From: Plantago elongata
Lineage: Eukaryota; Streptophyta; Magnoliopsida; Lamiales; Plantaginaceae
Direction: 5' to 3'
Assembly (NCBI GenBank): GCA_036897095.1
Contig: JAYMSP010001309.1
Span: 1 to 33,498 of the forward strand
Length of the DNA stretch: 33,498 nucleotides
Shown here: in pieces, positions 22,984 through 32,772 of the stretch
How the letters are laid out: every line of letters begins with the position of its first letter
Numbering within the stretch: position 1 is the first letter of the stretch
Position numbers and translations under genes: made by a program
The notes under the pieces: model-generated
Told to the model about the DNA's origin: nothing
The model's input: only the letters and a program-made list of their open reading frames with translations
The model's database searches: none

Positions 22984-23646
22984 ATCTAATATTTCAATAT
23001 AATTTTAAGAATTATTTTTCATTTTCATCCAAAAAAATTATCCTTCACCCCATTATATTTTGTTCTACCCAATCTTATGTAATGTATTTTAGAAAAAAAT
23101 CGTTATCAAAACATTTCATTTTTAATTGGAATTTGTTATCACCATATATTATTGAATTTAATTTATATTTAAATTAAATTTATATATTAATAAATTTTAA
23201 TATTACAATATACATATTTTTATAATACCGCTACCCCTCAATTAATTGTCTGTGTCCGTCCCTGCACATGCATGGATACTTGCCCAATCCGTGGTCACGA
23301 CTGAACCCTTTCTAAAATATCAATTTTAGGTCTGAATCCGAGTTATTGGAGTGGAGCGTTGCCGAAACATTGATCACTACTAGAATCCCTTTAATATTAC
23401 AAGTTCACAGTTTTCTACCTAGCTTGTAAAGTTGCTAGTAATAAATAATTTATAATTCGATCCGTTGCATATTTTTACTAGTTCACAAACTTTAAAAAAA
23501 AATTATATCAAGTGTAAGGATGCACGAGGTGTCAAACTACGTTTTAATTTTACAAGTTTAAGTTCGTCGAATTTCAAAGCACAAGAAGTAGCGTGAGTTT
23601 TATTTTTTTTAGTTCGTATTTTTAAAAGTTAGGGCGCTACAGTTAA

Positions 23647-24948
23647 TGTTTAATAATTTAAAAATGAGAAAGGAAGGACAAGAAAATTAAAAATTAAAAG
23701 TAAAATTATGTTTGGAAAGTAAGATTTGAAAATATAAAATGAATAAATATTTTATTAAAATGATGGGATCAATTTGAAATTAGGGTCTGTTCTTGTAGGG
23801 GCCGGGAGCTGGCATAAATTTCCAAAAAAAACACATGATTTTCACCCTTCATACAAATTGTCATAGCACACATCATTTGATACATTAATTACAAAGTAAT
23901 TAACAGGTGTAAATAATTAATTATGTGAAAAAACCATATGCAAGTTCAGCGAATTCGTAAAGTTCAGTACTAGTATAAGCTTATGAATTTGTTTCATGGG
24001 AAAGAAAATGCATTTAATTAACCAGTTTTATCGATTTCTGCATAATATTCATGAAATCAAATATTATTACTATAGTACTGTATATCTAATACCATTTTTC
24101 CCCCTATTATGCAAATTAATTTTAAATTATAACTGATCATCATTTAATAACATTACAGACTACTGAAATCTAAAAAACTTAAAATAGAAAGATTTATTTG
24201 TAACTGAGGTAGATATCTTGAAAAGTGGTCCAATGACCTTTTACGTATCCAAAGTCACATTATATAATCACGGCGAGCTAATTCAGAAACAAGGGTCCAA
24301 TAATGGGTCCGTTTAACAAAATTAATTGGAAAGGTAGCTGGTAGTTGAAAAATTAATTAATAAAGTAGTTTTATTTTCTTAACAAAATAACTTGATTAAT
24401 TCCTCAAATCAACTAAATTTTCAACTAACTTGTTTGAAAAACTACACGTTCACATAATAAATTTTTTATAAAAGAAATTAATAGAGCTAAAAAGTTAATG
24501 GTAAACATGATCTGATGCCTCAATTGATGATTAATTTTACTATTATTAATTTTTTTAAGTTATAATTTATTTGTGATATATAGATATATTATAAATATAA
24601 AAGTTGAGTTTAAATATATAACTTTAGGTCTTTTCAATCAGATTTTGTTGGTTATAATAATTCGTAAATCAAGCACAAATAGTCTTTAATTATTATATTT
24701 AAATTGTGATATTAATGAGATATTACATTGTAGAAATATTATTCTGAATACTTAATATAAATCATAAATTTTGATGCCGTTGATCAAATTTTATGTGTTC
24801 GTCTCAATCAATGCCGCTCAATGTTTTAAGTGGAAGTATTATTATTCCCTTGTTGAAATAATGATATCTGTTATATTTAAATAATTTCGCACATGATTGG
24901 CAATTTAAAGGGGTGGTCAGGTGTTATGTTGACTGCTCCAATATCGTA
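23647..24948. other. AT-rich spacer, nothing recognised
   Basis: No coding exon, RNA gene, tandem repeat or transposon terminus could be supported here. Confidence 0.5.
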
Positions 24949-24956
24949 ATCAGACC

Positions 24957-26023
24957 TAGACTTGACAATGGGTGGGTTTTACCCAACCCAAAGCCTAAGT
25001 TAATAGTATATATTAGATTTGGTTTCAACCCATCTCTAGATAAAACCCAAATCCAATCCAGTACAGTCCATATTAACTTAAATTGAATGGGTAGGGTTGG
25101 ACAAAAACCCAAAAATATCCAGCCCGTCCAAAACCCATAACACACGCCTTCTATCAGTCTTCTGCTTCTGCTGTGCTTTTCCAATTCATCGATATCTCAC
25201 GTCTTCTTGTCCAATTCTTCTTCTCCAAATTTGTCCTTTCACGTCGTCGTCTTCTTCTTCTATTCTTTAATTCTTCTTGCACATCTTCTTCTCCAATGCA
25301 TGGATATTACAATTCTTCTTTAGTATGTCTTCTTCGTCTTCAGATTTTTCCTTTCACATCTTCTTCTTCTCAATTCTTTAATTCTTTCTTCAATTCTTCT
25401 CTCAAAGTTGTCTCTTTTTTAGACTCCATATTTACTACCTTGTTGCCTATCTTTCCATTATGATTCGTTTGAGTTCTTGCTTTTCTTACACCCTTTTCAT
25501 TATTTGGTTTTATCTCTTTTAAAGCTCAAGTTAATTATGTGTAATTATGCTGGTTTCTTTGCAAGAGTTGTTGACACTAGCTCCTCCTCTGGTAATTTGT
25601 TATACAACTTGATTTCTTTATGCTTTGTCTGGTAAAAAGTTTCATTATTGGTAAAAAAAATGCTTATATTTAATGATTTAATTAACATAAAAAAAAACTT
25701 TTTAAAAAATTTCAATTAAATTAAAAAAAAATTAAAAACTTTTTTATAAAAATTTCAATTAAATTAAAGTAAATAGATTTAGTAATATATAGTTTGTAAA
25801 TTATTTTATTATTTCAAAATCTGTTTTATAAAAATTTCTAAAAAAAAAAAAACAAAAAAAGAGACCGGTCAGCCCGACCCAGTCCGGGTTTTAATGGACA
25901 GTGCGAAATTGACAGTTTATGGTTCAACCGGTCCGATCAAACCAAAAACCATTTCCTCCTAATTCCTTGAATATCCATAATTTGGACAATGAATTGGATA
26001 AAACCCACCCATTACCGAGTCTA
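24957..26023. mobile_element. hAT-like non-autonomous element (1067 bp) with 8-bp target duplication
   Basis: Ends: TAGACTTGACAATGGGTGGG on the left; the right end read inward starts TAGACTCGGTAATGGGTGGG. Both continue GTTTTA(C/T)CCAA, so the inverted repeat is about 30 bp with few mismatches. Target duplications are ATCAGACC (24949-24956) and ATCAGGCC (26024-26031), 7 of 8 identical. There is no transposase. The interior holds a CTT-rich stretch (about 25190-25400) and A/T homopolymer runs. Eight-base duplications and TA-starting ends point to the hAT superfamily. Confidence 0.8.
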
Positions 26024-26111
26024 ATCAGGCCCATACCTAATAGGAGCAGTTTTTATTGTTTTTTAAACTTCTTCTACTTGTCACGTTTCTTTTTGTTTTT
26101 TTATATTTTAT

Positions 26112-26410
26112 TCAATTAAATACTTCTTTTAATTCATTCTTCTCTTCTTTATTATTTTAGTGTTTTACCTCTTTCATACATATTTTGAATTCTAAACATT
26201 ATGAGGAATTATTACCTAAGCTTATTCTAAATGTCATGTCGTTTTTTATATTTTATATTTTATTTAATAATCACTTTTTATAATTTATTCTCCTCTTTAT
26301 AATTTTAGTGCTTTACCTATTTAACATATTTTTAGAGTTCCAAAAATTATAGGGAATTATTACTCAAGTGTCATTTATTTTATTTTTTCATTTTATTTTA
26401 AGCATTCCTT
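26112..26410. repeat. Tandem duplication, about 149-bp period
   Basis: TTTTAGTG(T/C)TTTACCT is found at about 26155 and 26304. It is followed in both copies by ACATATTTT, an A-rich phrase, GGAATTATTAC and a TGTCAT-TTTATTTTAT end. The copies are diverged. No gene. Confidence 0.6.
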
Positions 26411-27950
26411 TTCATAATTGACTATTCTCTTTTATTGTCTTTGACATTAGTTTTAAGTGCACCGCATAGCCACTGACATGAACCCAATAAATCTTGTTTA
26501 AGTTATAGTATTATTATTTAATTTCAAATTAATTAAAAAAATTGGATGCAGAGTTTTTAAGTTTAGATTTAAAAAGTCACTAAAGATTATGAGTTGTTAA
26601 GTTGAATAAGTATAACAAATAAATAATTAATAAAATAGAAAATTGAAATTATATGATATCATGAACAACATGGTAGCTTATAGTAATTTATTAATATCTT
26701 GTTATATGCATAATTTTTCGAGGCCACTAAATATAATTTATGCGTTTGACCCTGACCTCTGGTGTAGTATGTACATACCTGAAGGATATTTTATGCTACG
26801 TTTAACGGCAAGGCTAAGGAAACCAGGACCGGTTTTATGGCAGATAGCCCATTTAGCTTCGACCTAGGCTAAAAACAGTGGTGAAATTTGCGCCAGCGGT
26901 CAATCGGGAAGAAAATTGTAAAAACGATCTGAAAATGTATCATATCGACTTGAAATTGTATCATAGTATTAAAAATGATATAATTTTCACACCTAAACTG
27001 TATATTTAATGTGGTGATATACAATTTTTATTATATTATAAAATATAAATAGTATAGCGGTTATATTTTATAAAAAAAATTAATACGTTACCGGACGGTA
27101 ATGATTCTAAAAATAATTTGGAGGATTTCTTGGTTCACTTGGAACGACCAACCACAACAACGGCGGGAAATTGACCTCCCTCGAAGTTTACCTCAAGCCC
27201 ATTTAATTTTAATATTTTGTACGACGAATCATCAATCGATTTGTGTTACTATAGTTGCTTGTATAATCTACCATTATATATCAATTATAAACTAAATATA
27301 TAAATTATGTGTGAAGTGATCACGAATCATTTTGTACGTGTTATTATTGCAAGATGGAAATTAATAATAATTCTGTGATTATAAATAATTAATTATATGA
27401 ATTTTTGTTATTTGTCCATTCTTTTTTCTATCATATATTGAAATAACGAATTATTCCGAATCTTAAAAGTGTTATCTCTAAAATTTGCACTATGATATAC
27501 ACTATTGTACACTTAGAAATTTGTGTTATATCTCTTAAATGATTTAGATGTAAATATATTAAGTGTTTGTGTCTTAACAATGGTAAGGAGAGAATTTGAC
27601 AACATTTCAATCAAAAGACAGATGACTACTCTATGAATAGCAAAACATTTAGAAAAATTTACAATAAAAGATTGAAAAATTTGTTCATATTATAAATAAT
27701 AAAGATAGACAAGGAGAACCTGTTGGAACAGTTTCAAGTAAGGTTCAAGAATTGTTGATCATTGAAGAATCATTCATAAGAATAAGAAAGGGAAGAAAAC
27801 AATATTGAATTAGAGGACGAGTTTTACTAAGAAAGACCAAGTACCAATCTGATGATTGTATCAAGTAACAATTAGATGACTTTAAGATATGATATGAATT
27901 TTATTTAAAAAGAAATTTAAAAATGATACTGTATATGTTGAAAATTTTAA
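26411..27950. other. AT-rich spacer, no gene recognised
   Basis: Short open frames at 26643-26867 and 27101-27295 show no family features. No transposon ends were paired with confidence. Confidence 0.45.
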
Positions 27951-27954
27951 GTAG

Positions 27955-28240
27955 CTGTTTGGATTAAATTGTAATTAAATCCGTTTGAGTTAAACTGAAT
28001 TGATGAATAGTACCTTAATTGTAATTGAGTTGTTAAAATTTGCGTTTGGTATAAAATTGAATTGTGTAGAGTTTTATGGGTTGAAAATTGAGTGAGAATT
28101 GAATTGTGATTGAATTGAATAGGAATTGAATTGTGATTGAATTTTATTTTAACAAATAATTAATCAATTATAATAACCTTAACAAACACAAAACGATCTG
28201 ATTCAATCACAATTGAATTCGAATTCTACCAAACAAACAT
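27955..28240. mobile_element. MITE-like element
   Basis: The left end TGTTTGGATTAAATTG and the right end, read inward, TGTTTGGTAGAATTC frame a region full of GAATTG/CAATTC words in both orientations. TTAAG occurs just outside both ends, but an exact target duplication could not be fixed. The size of about 285 bp and lack of coding suit a miniature inverted-repeat element. Confidence 0.5.
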
Positions 28241-28678
28241 TAAGCATCCTCAGTTCCTCATGAAGACACTAGAGAGGTTGCTGAAGAAATGTCTATGGAA
28301 CCAACTTCATGAACTTTATTGGTATAAATGGTCATGTCGAATAGGTTAAATTACTCACATAATATCATATTTATTCATCATGTGATAGATAGTCTTATGT
28401 TTTAATTGTCGTGTCTATATATTTGAGGATTTTTTCGCCCAGTTCGCATAGTCACGGTTAACTGATGATATAGCTTAAAAGTTAATATGAACAATCATTT
28501 GTCACCTATTTATTGTAATAAGAAATTGATAAATAAATTTGAATATTAAAAAAATGGATAATTTAAAAGAAACAAAGTCATAGGAACAGAAGATCATTAC
28601 TTTTATAAAATAATGAATGATAGTATTACGTACAAATCTATTGCAACATTCAATCCTATAGAGTAGAGATTATTATTA

Positions 28679-30487
28679 TTACACACAATAATGATAAGAA
28701 TAAGTATAATATAGGTCCTCGCTGGAAATTTTTAGTGATTGAAAACATTGTGAAACTTTTGCGAGATCATAATCCATAATGCATGTATCGTACGGAAGTT
28801 TCAAATCTTTTATTTGCTGGAAACACCTCTTGGCTATAGAAATATCCGAACCGGAGCTGCTGTTGCTTTCACTTATACCGGTAACATTGAAGCACATCCG
28901 AAGATCTAGCGACTCAAGGTGTGAGCATCCATCTAGAATGGCTTGCAAACCTGTGTTGGTCATACCATTTCCAAAAAGATTGAGGTGGCGTAAACCGGGC
29001 ATGCTTCTTGCGATTGCAAGAGCATATCCGTCGTATTTTATGAGCGGACAACATTGATTTAACTCGGTATAAGTATATGACCTCAACGCAGGGCATAAGA
29101 ACCCGATTTCTTCAACATCACTAGCTGAGACTAGGGGAACAAATTGGATATGCAACTCTTCCAGTTCTGGTAATTTTTTTACCGCTTCAACTAGATCCTT
29201 TCCATTTAATCCCATGCAACAAGTGATTCTAACACACCTCAGTCTGCTGCATCTGAATATAAAATACTTTTAAATAAGTACTGAAAAGTCATAAATAATA
29301 TTACACATAAGAGTTTTTATTTTTAAACGGTTAAAGGGTGGCTCGAACCCCCGACTTATTAGTTGGAAGTGAAGCGTCTTACCAAAGAAGAGGCTTCGTT
29401 ATCCAAAGTATCGTGAGAGTGACTCTCTAGATTATGTTCACGGATAATATTTCTAAAATTAAACGTGTCCCTTTTATAATTATATAGTCAAACGTCATTT
29501 TAAATAGGATATGCAACTCTTCCAGTTTTGATAATTTTTCCACCAATCCAATAAGACTCTGTTTAGCACAAATTTATCAGTTAACTTATTAGTTCGATAA
29601 ACATATCTTCGTAATAAGCATTAGCGTGAAAATTTAACTTAGTTGATAAGAAGCTTATTATAAAAATAAGCTAGTTGATTTATTTTAACATAAAATATTT
29701 AGTAAATCAATTAACTTTTCAGCTAATTAATTTATTAATTTTTTTTATAGAACTCAACTTAACTTATCAACTACCCAATCAACTATCAACTAGCTTATCA
29801 GCTAATTTTGTTAAATATAACTTGACTGGATACTTTCTAGTTAATCTCATGTATGAAGAGATTTTAACGCATCTCAGTCTGCTTCACCTGTTCGTGCTTA
29901 TAACACAAACATTCCTTGAATCATTAAATCTTAGCTTAGAGTCAAATCTTTTTGTCGCTCCCACTTTGTATTTGACTCTATAACATAGGAACATTACCGA
30001 TGTACTGTAACTTATCGGGGTGGAATTAAAATTTTAATTTCTTAAAAAAGGTAAATCTTAAGCCCACAACTAATACAGTAAATTTTAAATCCCGAATTAG
30101 CATATAATTCACACTAAAACTTCTTGCCAGATGATTTAATGAAGGAAAAAAGTGAGAGCACTTCACTTACCTTTCTGAAATGTATGCAAGTAATTGACTT
30201 GTGCAAAAATACTCAATATTGATGTCTATTAACTGGCCCCGGCTAAGATCCACAGCTTTCCGGCACATCCTAACAAGATCATAGGGTACGTCGTATATGT
30301 CACCGGAGTTTTTCATGTCGATCACCTGCCACATGGTGGGATCTGTTTGGCAAACTCTCCACCATGTAGTACACACTTTTTGTATGATCTCTAGTACATC
30401 GATCGCCCCTAAACGACTCAGTATGTTAGCGGTTACCTCACCCGGAAGCTCCACCCATGGCGGAGTACTACTTTGTGGAATTGACAT
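28679..30487 (-). CDS. F-box/LRR protein, SKIP19/FBL23-like (2 exons)
   Basis: Substrate-recognition subunit expected in SCF ubiquitin ligases: the F-box binds SKP1/ASK and the LRRs bind the target. Exons: 30487-30171 and 29252-28679; 891 bp, 296 aa. The donor GAAAG|GTAAGT and acceptor TATTCAG join in phase (AG|A, Arg). The F-box lies at about residues 11-55 (WVELPGEVTANILSRLG, then VCTTWWRVCQTDPTMW). Leu-rich repeats follow, with landmarks CSRLRCVRITCCMGL, AVKKLPELEELHIQF, LFGNGMTNTGLQAIL and HLESLDLRMCFNV, as in the plant FBL23/SKIP19 group. Length fits that family (about 300 aa). The start ATG is preceded by a short leader and a TATA box at 30542-30550. Its 918-bp intron contains a SINE-like piece, a MITE-like piece and a decayed copy of exon 2. 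Confidence 0.88.
29325..29415 (-). mobile_element. tRNA-derived SINE relic in the F-box intron
   Basis: On the minus strand, an A-box-like TTGGTAAGACGCTT is followed about 30 bases later by a good B box GGTTCGAGCC. These are the two internal pol III promoter elements of a tRNA gene. A cloverleaf with matching acceptor arms is not evident, so a SINE remnant is more likely than a functional tRNA. Confidence 0.5.
29507..29890 (-). pseudogene. Decayed duplicate of F-box gene exon 2, split by a MITE
   Basis: Two blocks in the intron copy exon 2. 29507-29547 matches exon positions 29146-29186, with 21 identical bases at the start (core GATATGCAACTCTTCCAGTT). 29841-29890 matches 29206-29255 at 40 of 50 positions, including the acceptor region CAG. 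The order and strand are those of exon 2. About 290 bp of unrelated DNA lies between them. The codon equivalent to the first full Cys codon (TGC) is TGA in the copy, so inclusion would stop translation. It is the remnant of a local tandem duplication of this LRR exon. Confidence 0.75.
29553..29838. mobile_element. MITE-like insertion within the duplicated exon
   Basis: The left part TTTAGCACAAATT and the right part read inward TTTAACAAAATT form an imperfect inverted pair. Both are followed by TTATCA/TTGATA-type words and AAGCTTAT/AGCTAGTTGAT motifs common in dicot miniature elements. It occupies exactly the gap in the exon copy. The target duplication is unclear. Confidence 0.5.
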
Positions 30488-30541
30488 GGTTGTCGATTTT
30501 ATGAGGCATTCATCAGCACGATGAATTCATCGGTTACAGGG

Positions 30542-30550
30542 TTATATATA
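30542..30550 (-). promoter_or_regulatory. TATA box of the F-box/LRR gene
   Basis: The minus strand reads TATATATAA, ending 55 bases before the ATG at 30487. Transcription would then start roughly 25 bases upstream of the ATG, giving a short leader. Confidence 0.6.
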
Positions 30551-30553
30551 TTA

Positions 30554-31380
30554 AGTAAAATTTGTAATTGAGGAGTATGTCATAGGGCTGCGCGAAAGCT
30601 TTGGAACCCAAAAGAATATGTAGCAGTTGGACGTTAATATGGACCTAGTTCATGAGTCACAAGATTACAAGACACAAGAATTTTTAGGGTGACCTCATGG
30701 TACAATGAAGATCAAGATAAGGCTGTAATTATGTTCTATCAGCCTATCGCCGTCCTGTATTAATTTATATATTATAATAAACACTCAAGAATTTATAGTC
30801 AGATCCAATTATCTTTAAGGAACGATAACGCTACTTACGTATAAGAGATAAATGTGCTTGTTCTTAGCAATCCTAGCATGAATATCAACTAAGAAGTTTT
30901 TCAGTTCATACACGAGTGAAATTAAAATGCACGAGAAAGAACTTGTGTTTGTACAGTGGACCAACATATCATTTAGATAGAGCTCATGAGTAATGCACTG
31001 GGCTAAAGTGGGAGGGTTGTTAAAAAAAATGTAGTGTAAAGGTAAAATTAATTTATACTTTGCTCGGAATCAATATATACACGCTAGATTTCATATGCAC
31101 GGGGTGTTCACATGAGCTTATAAGTTGCAACTTACAATTTAAATTATGCAGAAGATGCATTTTGAGTGTTTGCAACAGCTTTACCAAGTCAAAATGACAG
31201 ATCGATCCTCTACACCCTCGAGCCATGATACCGAACAAGGAATGCAAAATGACACAGGAAAAACAGAGGAAGAATGAAAGGCATCTCTCATTACCACCTT
31301 AGAAAGATGACACTAACAGCAATTGGGCCTGTATAAGTAGAATTTGTCACAAGAAAAACATACAAGAAAACATCCACCCA
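30554..31380. other. Intergenic DNA between F-box gene and FBD relic
   Basis: Contains the F-box gene's upstream region. No other coding exon or transposon end was recognised. Confidence 0.45.
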
Positions 31381-31385
31381 CTGGC

Positions 31386-31391
31386 TTTATT
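31386..31391 (-). promoter_or_regulatory. Canonical AATAAA poly(A) signal of the FBD relic
   Basis: AATAAA on the minus strand, about 45 bases after the stop codon at 31436-31438. It suggests that the relic once had a normal 3' end. Confidence 0.5.
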
Positions 31392-31715
31392 TTGAACTTA
31401 ACAATTTCAGCCTTTGGAAAGCCAAGAATTCTCTGTTAAACACCAGTTTTCACAGAAGTAAGATAGATTAGGATTACTTCTTCAAGAACAGCACCATTCT
31501 GCAAATAGTACTCTACCAACTTCACTTCGTCTTCTTTCCCAGCAAAATTCCTGTTAGAATATATGACCGGGATAAGTACTGCAAAGACGTTTCCAACGAT
31601 ATTGTCTATTGATGATGAGTCAACACCGTTGTCAACATTGACCAGAACGAATTCTGTAAAACACAAACTATCGTAAACAGTAAAATCAAACACATGACGC
31701 AGCGGAATTTATCAA

Positions 31716-31894
31716 GCCGGTATATACAAACGATACCGGCAAACACCTTTAGGCAAAAGTAGTTCTTACACAAGAACTACAAACTAGATTCGATCAACAA
31801 CAGGTTGATCGAACTGTAAATATATCTAGACCTAGATTAGAAAGCAAAATCTAACCTAGTTTGAATATGCGGAGTAGATCGCTAAACCTTTAGC
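31716..31894. repeat. Array of five unrelated short hairpins in the solo LTR
   Basis: In order: GCCGGTAT/ATACCGGC (31716-31740, loop 9); GTAGTTCTT/AAGAACTAC (31759-31780, loop ACAC); TTCGATCAAC/GTTGATCGAA (31789-31813, loop AACAG); CTAGATTAG/CTAACCTAG (31832-31859, one mismatch, loop 10); GCTAAA/TTTAGC (31881-31894, too tight to close fully). The first three are perfect. Stems share no sequence, so this is not a tandem repeat. Confidence 0.85.
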
Positions 31895-32046
31895 AATGAC
31901 TCAAAAACTATATTAAAAATAAAAGTCTAGTAAACAGAGTATGAAGACTCAAGCGTTCGACAATATGTGTATCTCTATTTCTCAAGCTTGTCTTCAAACT
32001 TGTCAAGATCTTCTCTTATATAGGCGATGGCAAGAGACCTGCTTTA

Positions 32047-32188
32047 GATCGATGTCCAAGCCGTGGCGGATTCTTTGCTGGGCTTTAGATCGGTGTCCAA
32101 GGCGTTGGCGGATTCCTTGCTGGGCTTTAGATCGGTGTCCAAGGCGTTGGTGGATTCCTTGCTGGGCTTTAGATCGGCGTGGTAGATT
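32047..32188. repeat. 42-bp tandem repeat, 3.3 copies
   Basis: Units start at 32047, 32088, 32130 and 32172 with GATCGGTGTCCAAGGCGTTG, and each full copy ends TTGCTGGGCTTTA. The first copy is one base short. The open frames (14-residue repeats) on both strands are a by-product of the period. Confidence 0.88.
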
Positions 32189-32772
32189 CTTCAATCTGGT
32201 GTGCGGTCACAAGTCCTTCCTGCTTTTGATCAGGACTCTTCTTATATCGCCTTGAATTGCTCCAAGCAGCAGATTCCTTCTTATAGTTTGATAAGGACTC
32301 TTCTTGCTTGATGCAATCTTGATCAGGACTCCTTCTCCTTGTTTTATTAGAAGACTTCCAGCTTCTTTCGACTAGGAATCCTTGAATGTTGTTGTTTCTT
32401 TAGAAGAAAGTATGAATTAATCAATCGACGTGCGTCATCGCACTTTCAATTCTAAAATTCAATTTTCTTCAGATGCAGCTATTTGGAGGCTTCGGCACTA
32501 AATGCTTGAAATCTGTATACCCCTTTTCACTGGGTTTAAATTCCTTCAATACAAAGACAAAAACAACTGCCTAAGTAATTAAGACGAAAATGAACTGAAA
32601 TGATATAGCTTGTTCATTAGAATTCATGTACCTGTTCAAACAAAATGTGTTCAAGATTAGGAGCATTACATAGTAGATTTGCTAATGTCATCCATCCTTC
32701 CGATACCACGGAACTAAGTGATAACCAAGTCAAGTTTGGAAATTTTGGCAGTTGCACCAAATAATCAAAAGC

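Larger units (their letters stand above)
22559..23264. mobile_element. hAT-like non-autonomous element (706 bp)
   Basis: The left end TAGGGACGGACCCACG and the right end (read inward) CAGGGACGGACACAG form terminal inverted repeats of hAT style. Flanks share ACATG: allowing one base of slack, GTACATGT on the left and GCACATGC on the right differ by two C/T changes, consistent with a decayed 8-bp duplication. The interior is T-rich with tandem repeats and has no transposase frame. It is nested in the solo LTR. Confidence 0.7.
20549..23641 (+). mobile_element. Solo LTR with nested LINE-like and hAT-like insertions
   Basis: It starts TGTAGCAACCC and ends GGGCGCTACA, so the tips are the perfect inverted pair TGTAGC/GCTACA. 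It is flanked by a perfect 5-bp target duplication GTTAA (20544-20548 and 23642-23646). These are the marks of an LTR retrotransposon insertion. There is no internal coding region and no second LTR, so the internal part has been lost by LTR-LTR recombination. Removing the two younger inserts (with their target duplications) leaves about 1.42 kb of LTR, in the size range of Ty3-type LTRs. Plus orientation is inferred from the GGGCGCTACA end. Confidence 0.85.
31552..32448 (-). mobile_element. Copia-like solo LTR (897 bp) inside the FBD exon
   Basis: On the minus strand it starts TGAAAGTGCGATG and ends ATTCTAACA, an ending typical of plant Copia LTRs. The CCGCTGCGTCA phrase near its end also fits. 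Flanks are AGAAT (32453-32449) and GGAAT (31551-31547), 4 of 5 identical. The host reading frame resumes on each side (KKIEF before, NFAGK after), which confirms the borders. There is no internal region or second LTR. It contains a hairpin array and a 42-bp tandem repeat. Confidence 0.82.
31436..32772 (-). pseudogene. F-box/FBD/LRR gene relic, disrupted by a solo LTR
   Basis: A 47-codon LRR exon at 32772-32632 (acceptor CGATACAG, donor CAG|GTACAT) reads LPKFPNLTWLSLSS, then WMTLANLLCNAPNLEHILFEQ, typical of plant F-box/FBD/LRR proteins. Further on are VPKPPNSC and, one frame over, HLKKIEF (about 32490-32455), and, beyond the LTR, NFAGKEDEVKLVEYYLQNG up to a TAA at 31436. HLKKIEF and NFAGKEDE are the two halves of an FBD domain, now 897 bp apart. 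Damage seen: a 1-base frameshift just before HLKKIEF and the LTR insertion. The F-box exon is absent from this window; Mutator-like sequence lies where it would be expected. Intron borders around the frameshift are uncertain. Confidence 0.8.

Noticed and set aside
22731..23177. 148-aa ORF rich in Phe, Leu and Ser
   Set aside because: Low-complexity translation of T-rich tandem repeats within a hAT-like element.
25173..25463. 96-aa Phe/Ser/Leu-rich ORF
   Set aside because: Translation of a CTT-rich tract inside a non-autonomous hAT-like element. No transposase motifs.
26643..26867. 74-aa ORF with a plausible-looking C-terminal half
   Set aside because: No family recognised, no splice context, and surrounded by AT-rich spacer.
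28779..29057. Plus-strand ORF opposite the F-box gene
   Set aside because: It is the antisense shadow of the LRR exon.
29325..29415. Functional tRNA gene
   Set aside because: The A and B boxes are present but acceptor and anticodon stems do not pair convincingly. A SINE relic is more likely.
31714..32448. LTR ending at the CGCAGCGGAA phrase near 31700
   Set aside because: No target duplication fits that border, whereas extension to 31552 gives a CA end, AGAAT/GGAAT flanks and a resuming host reading frame.
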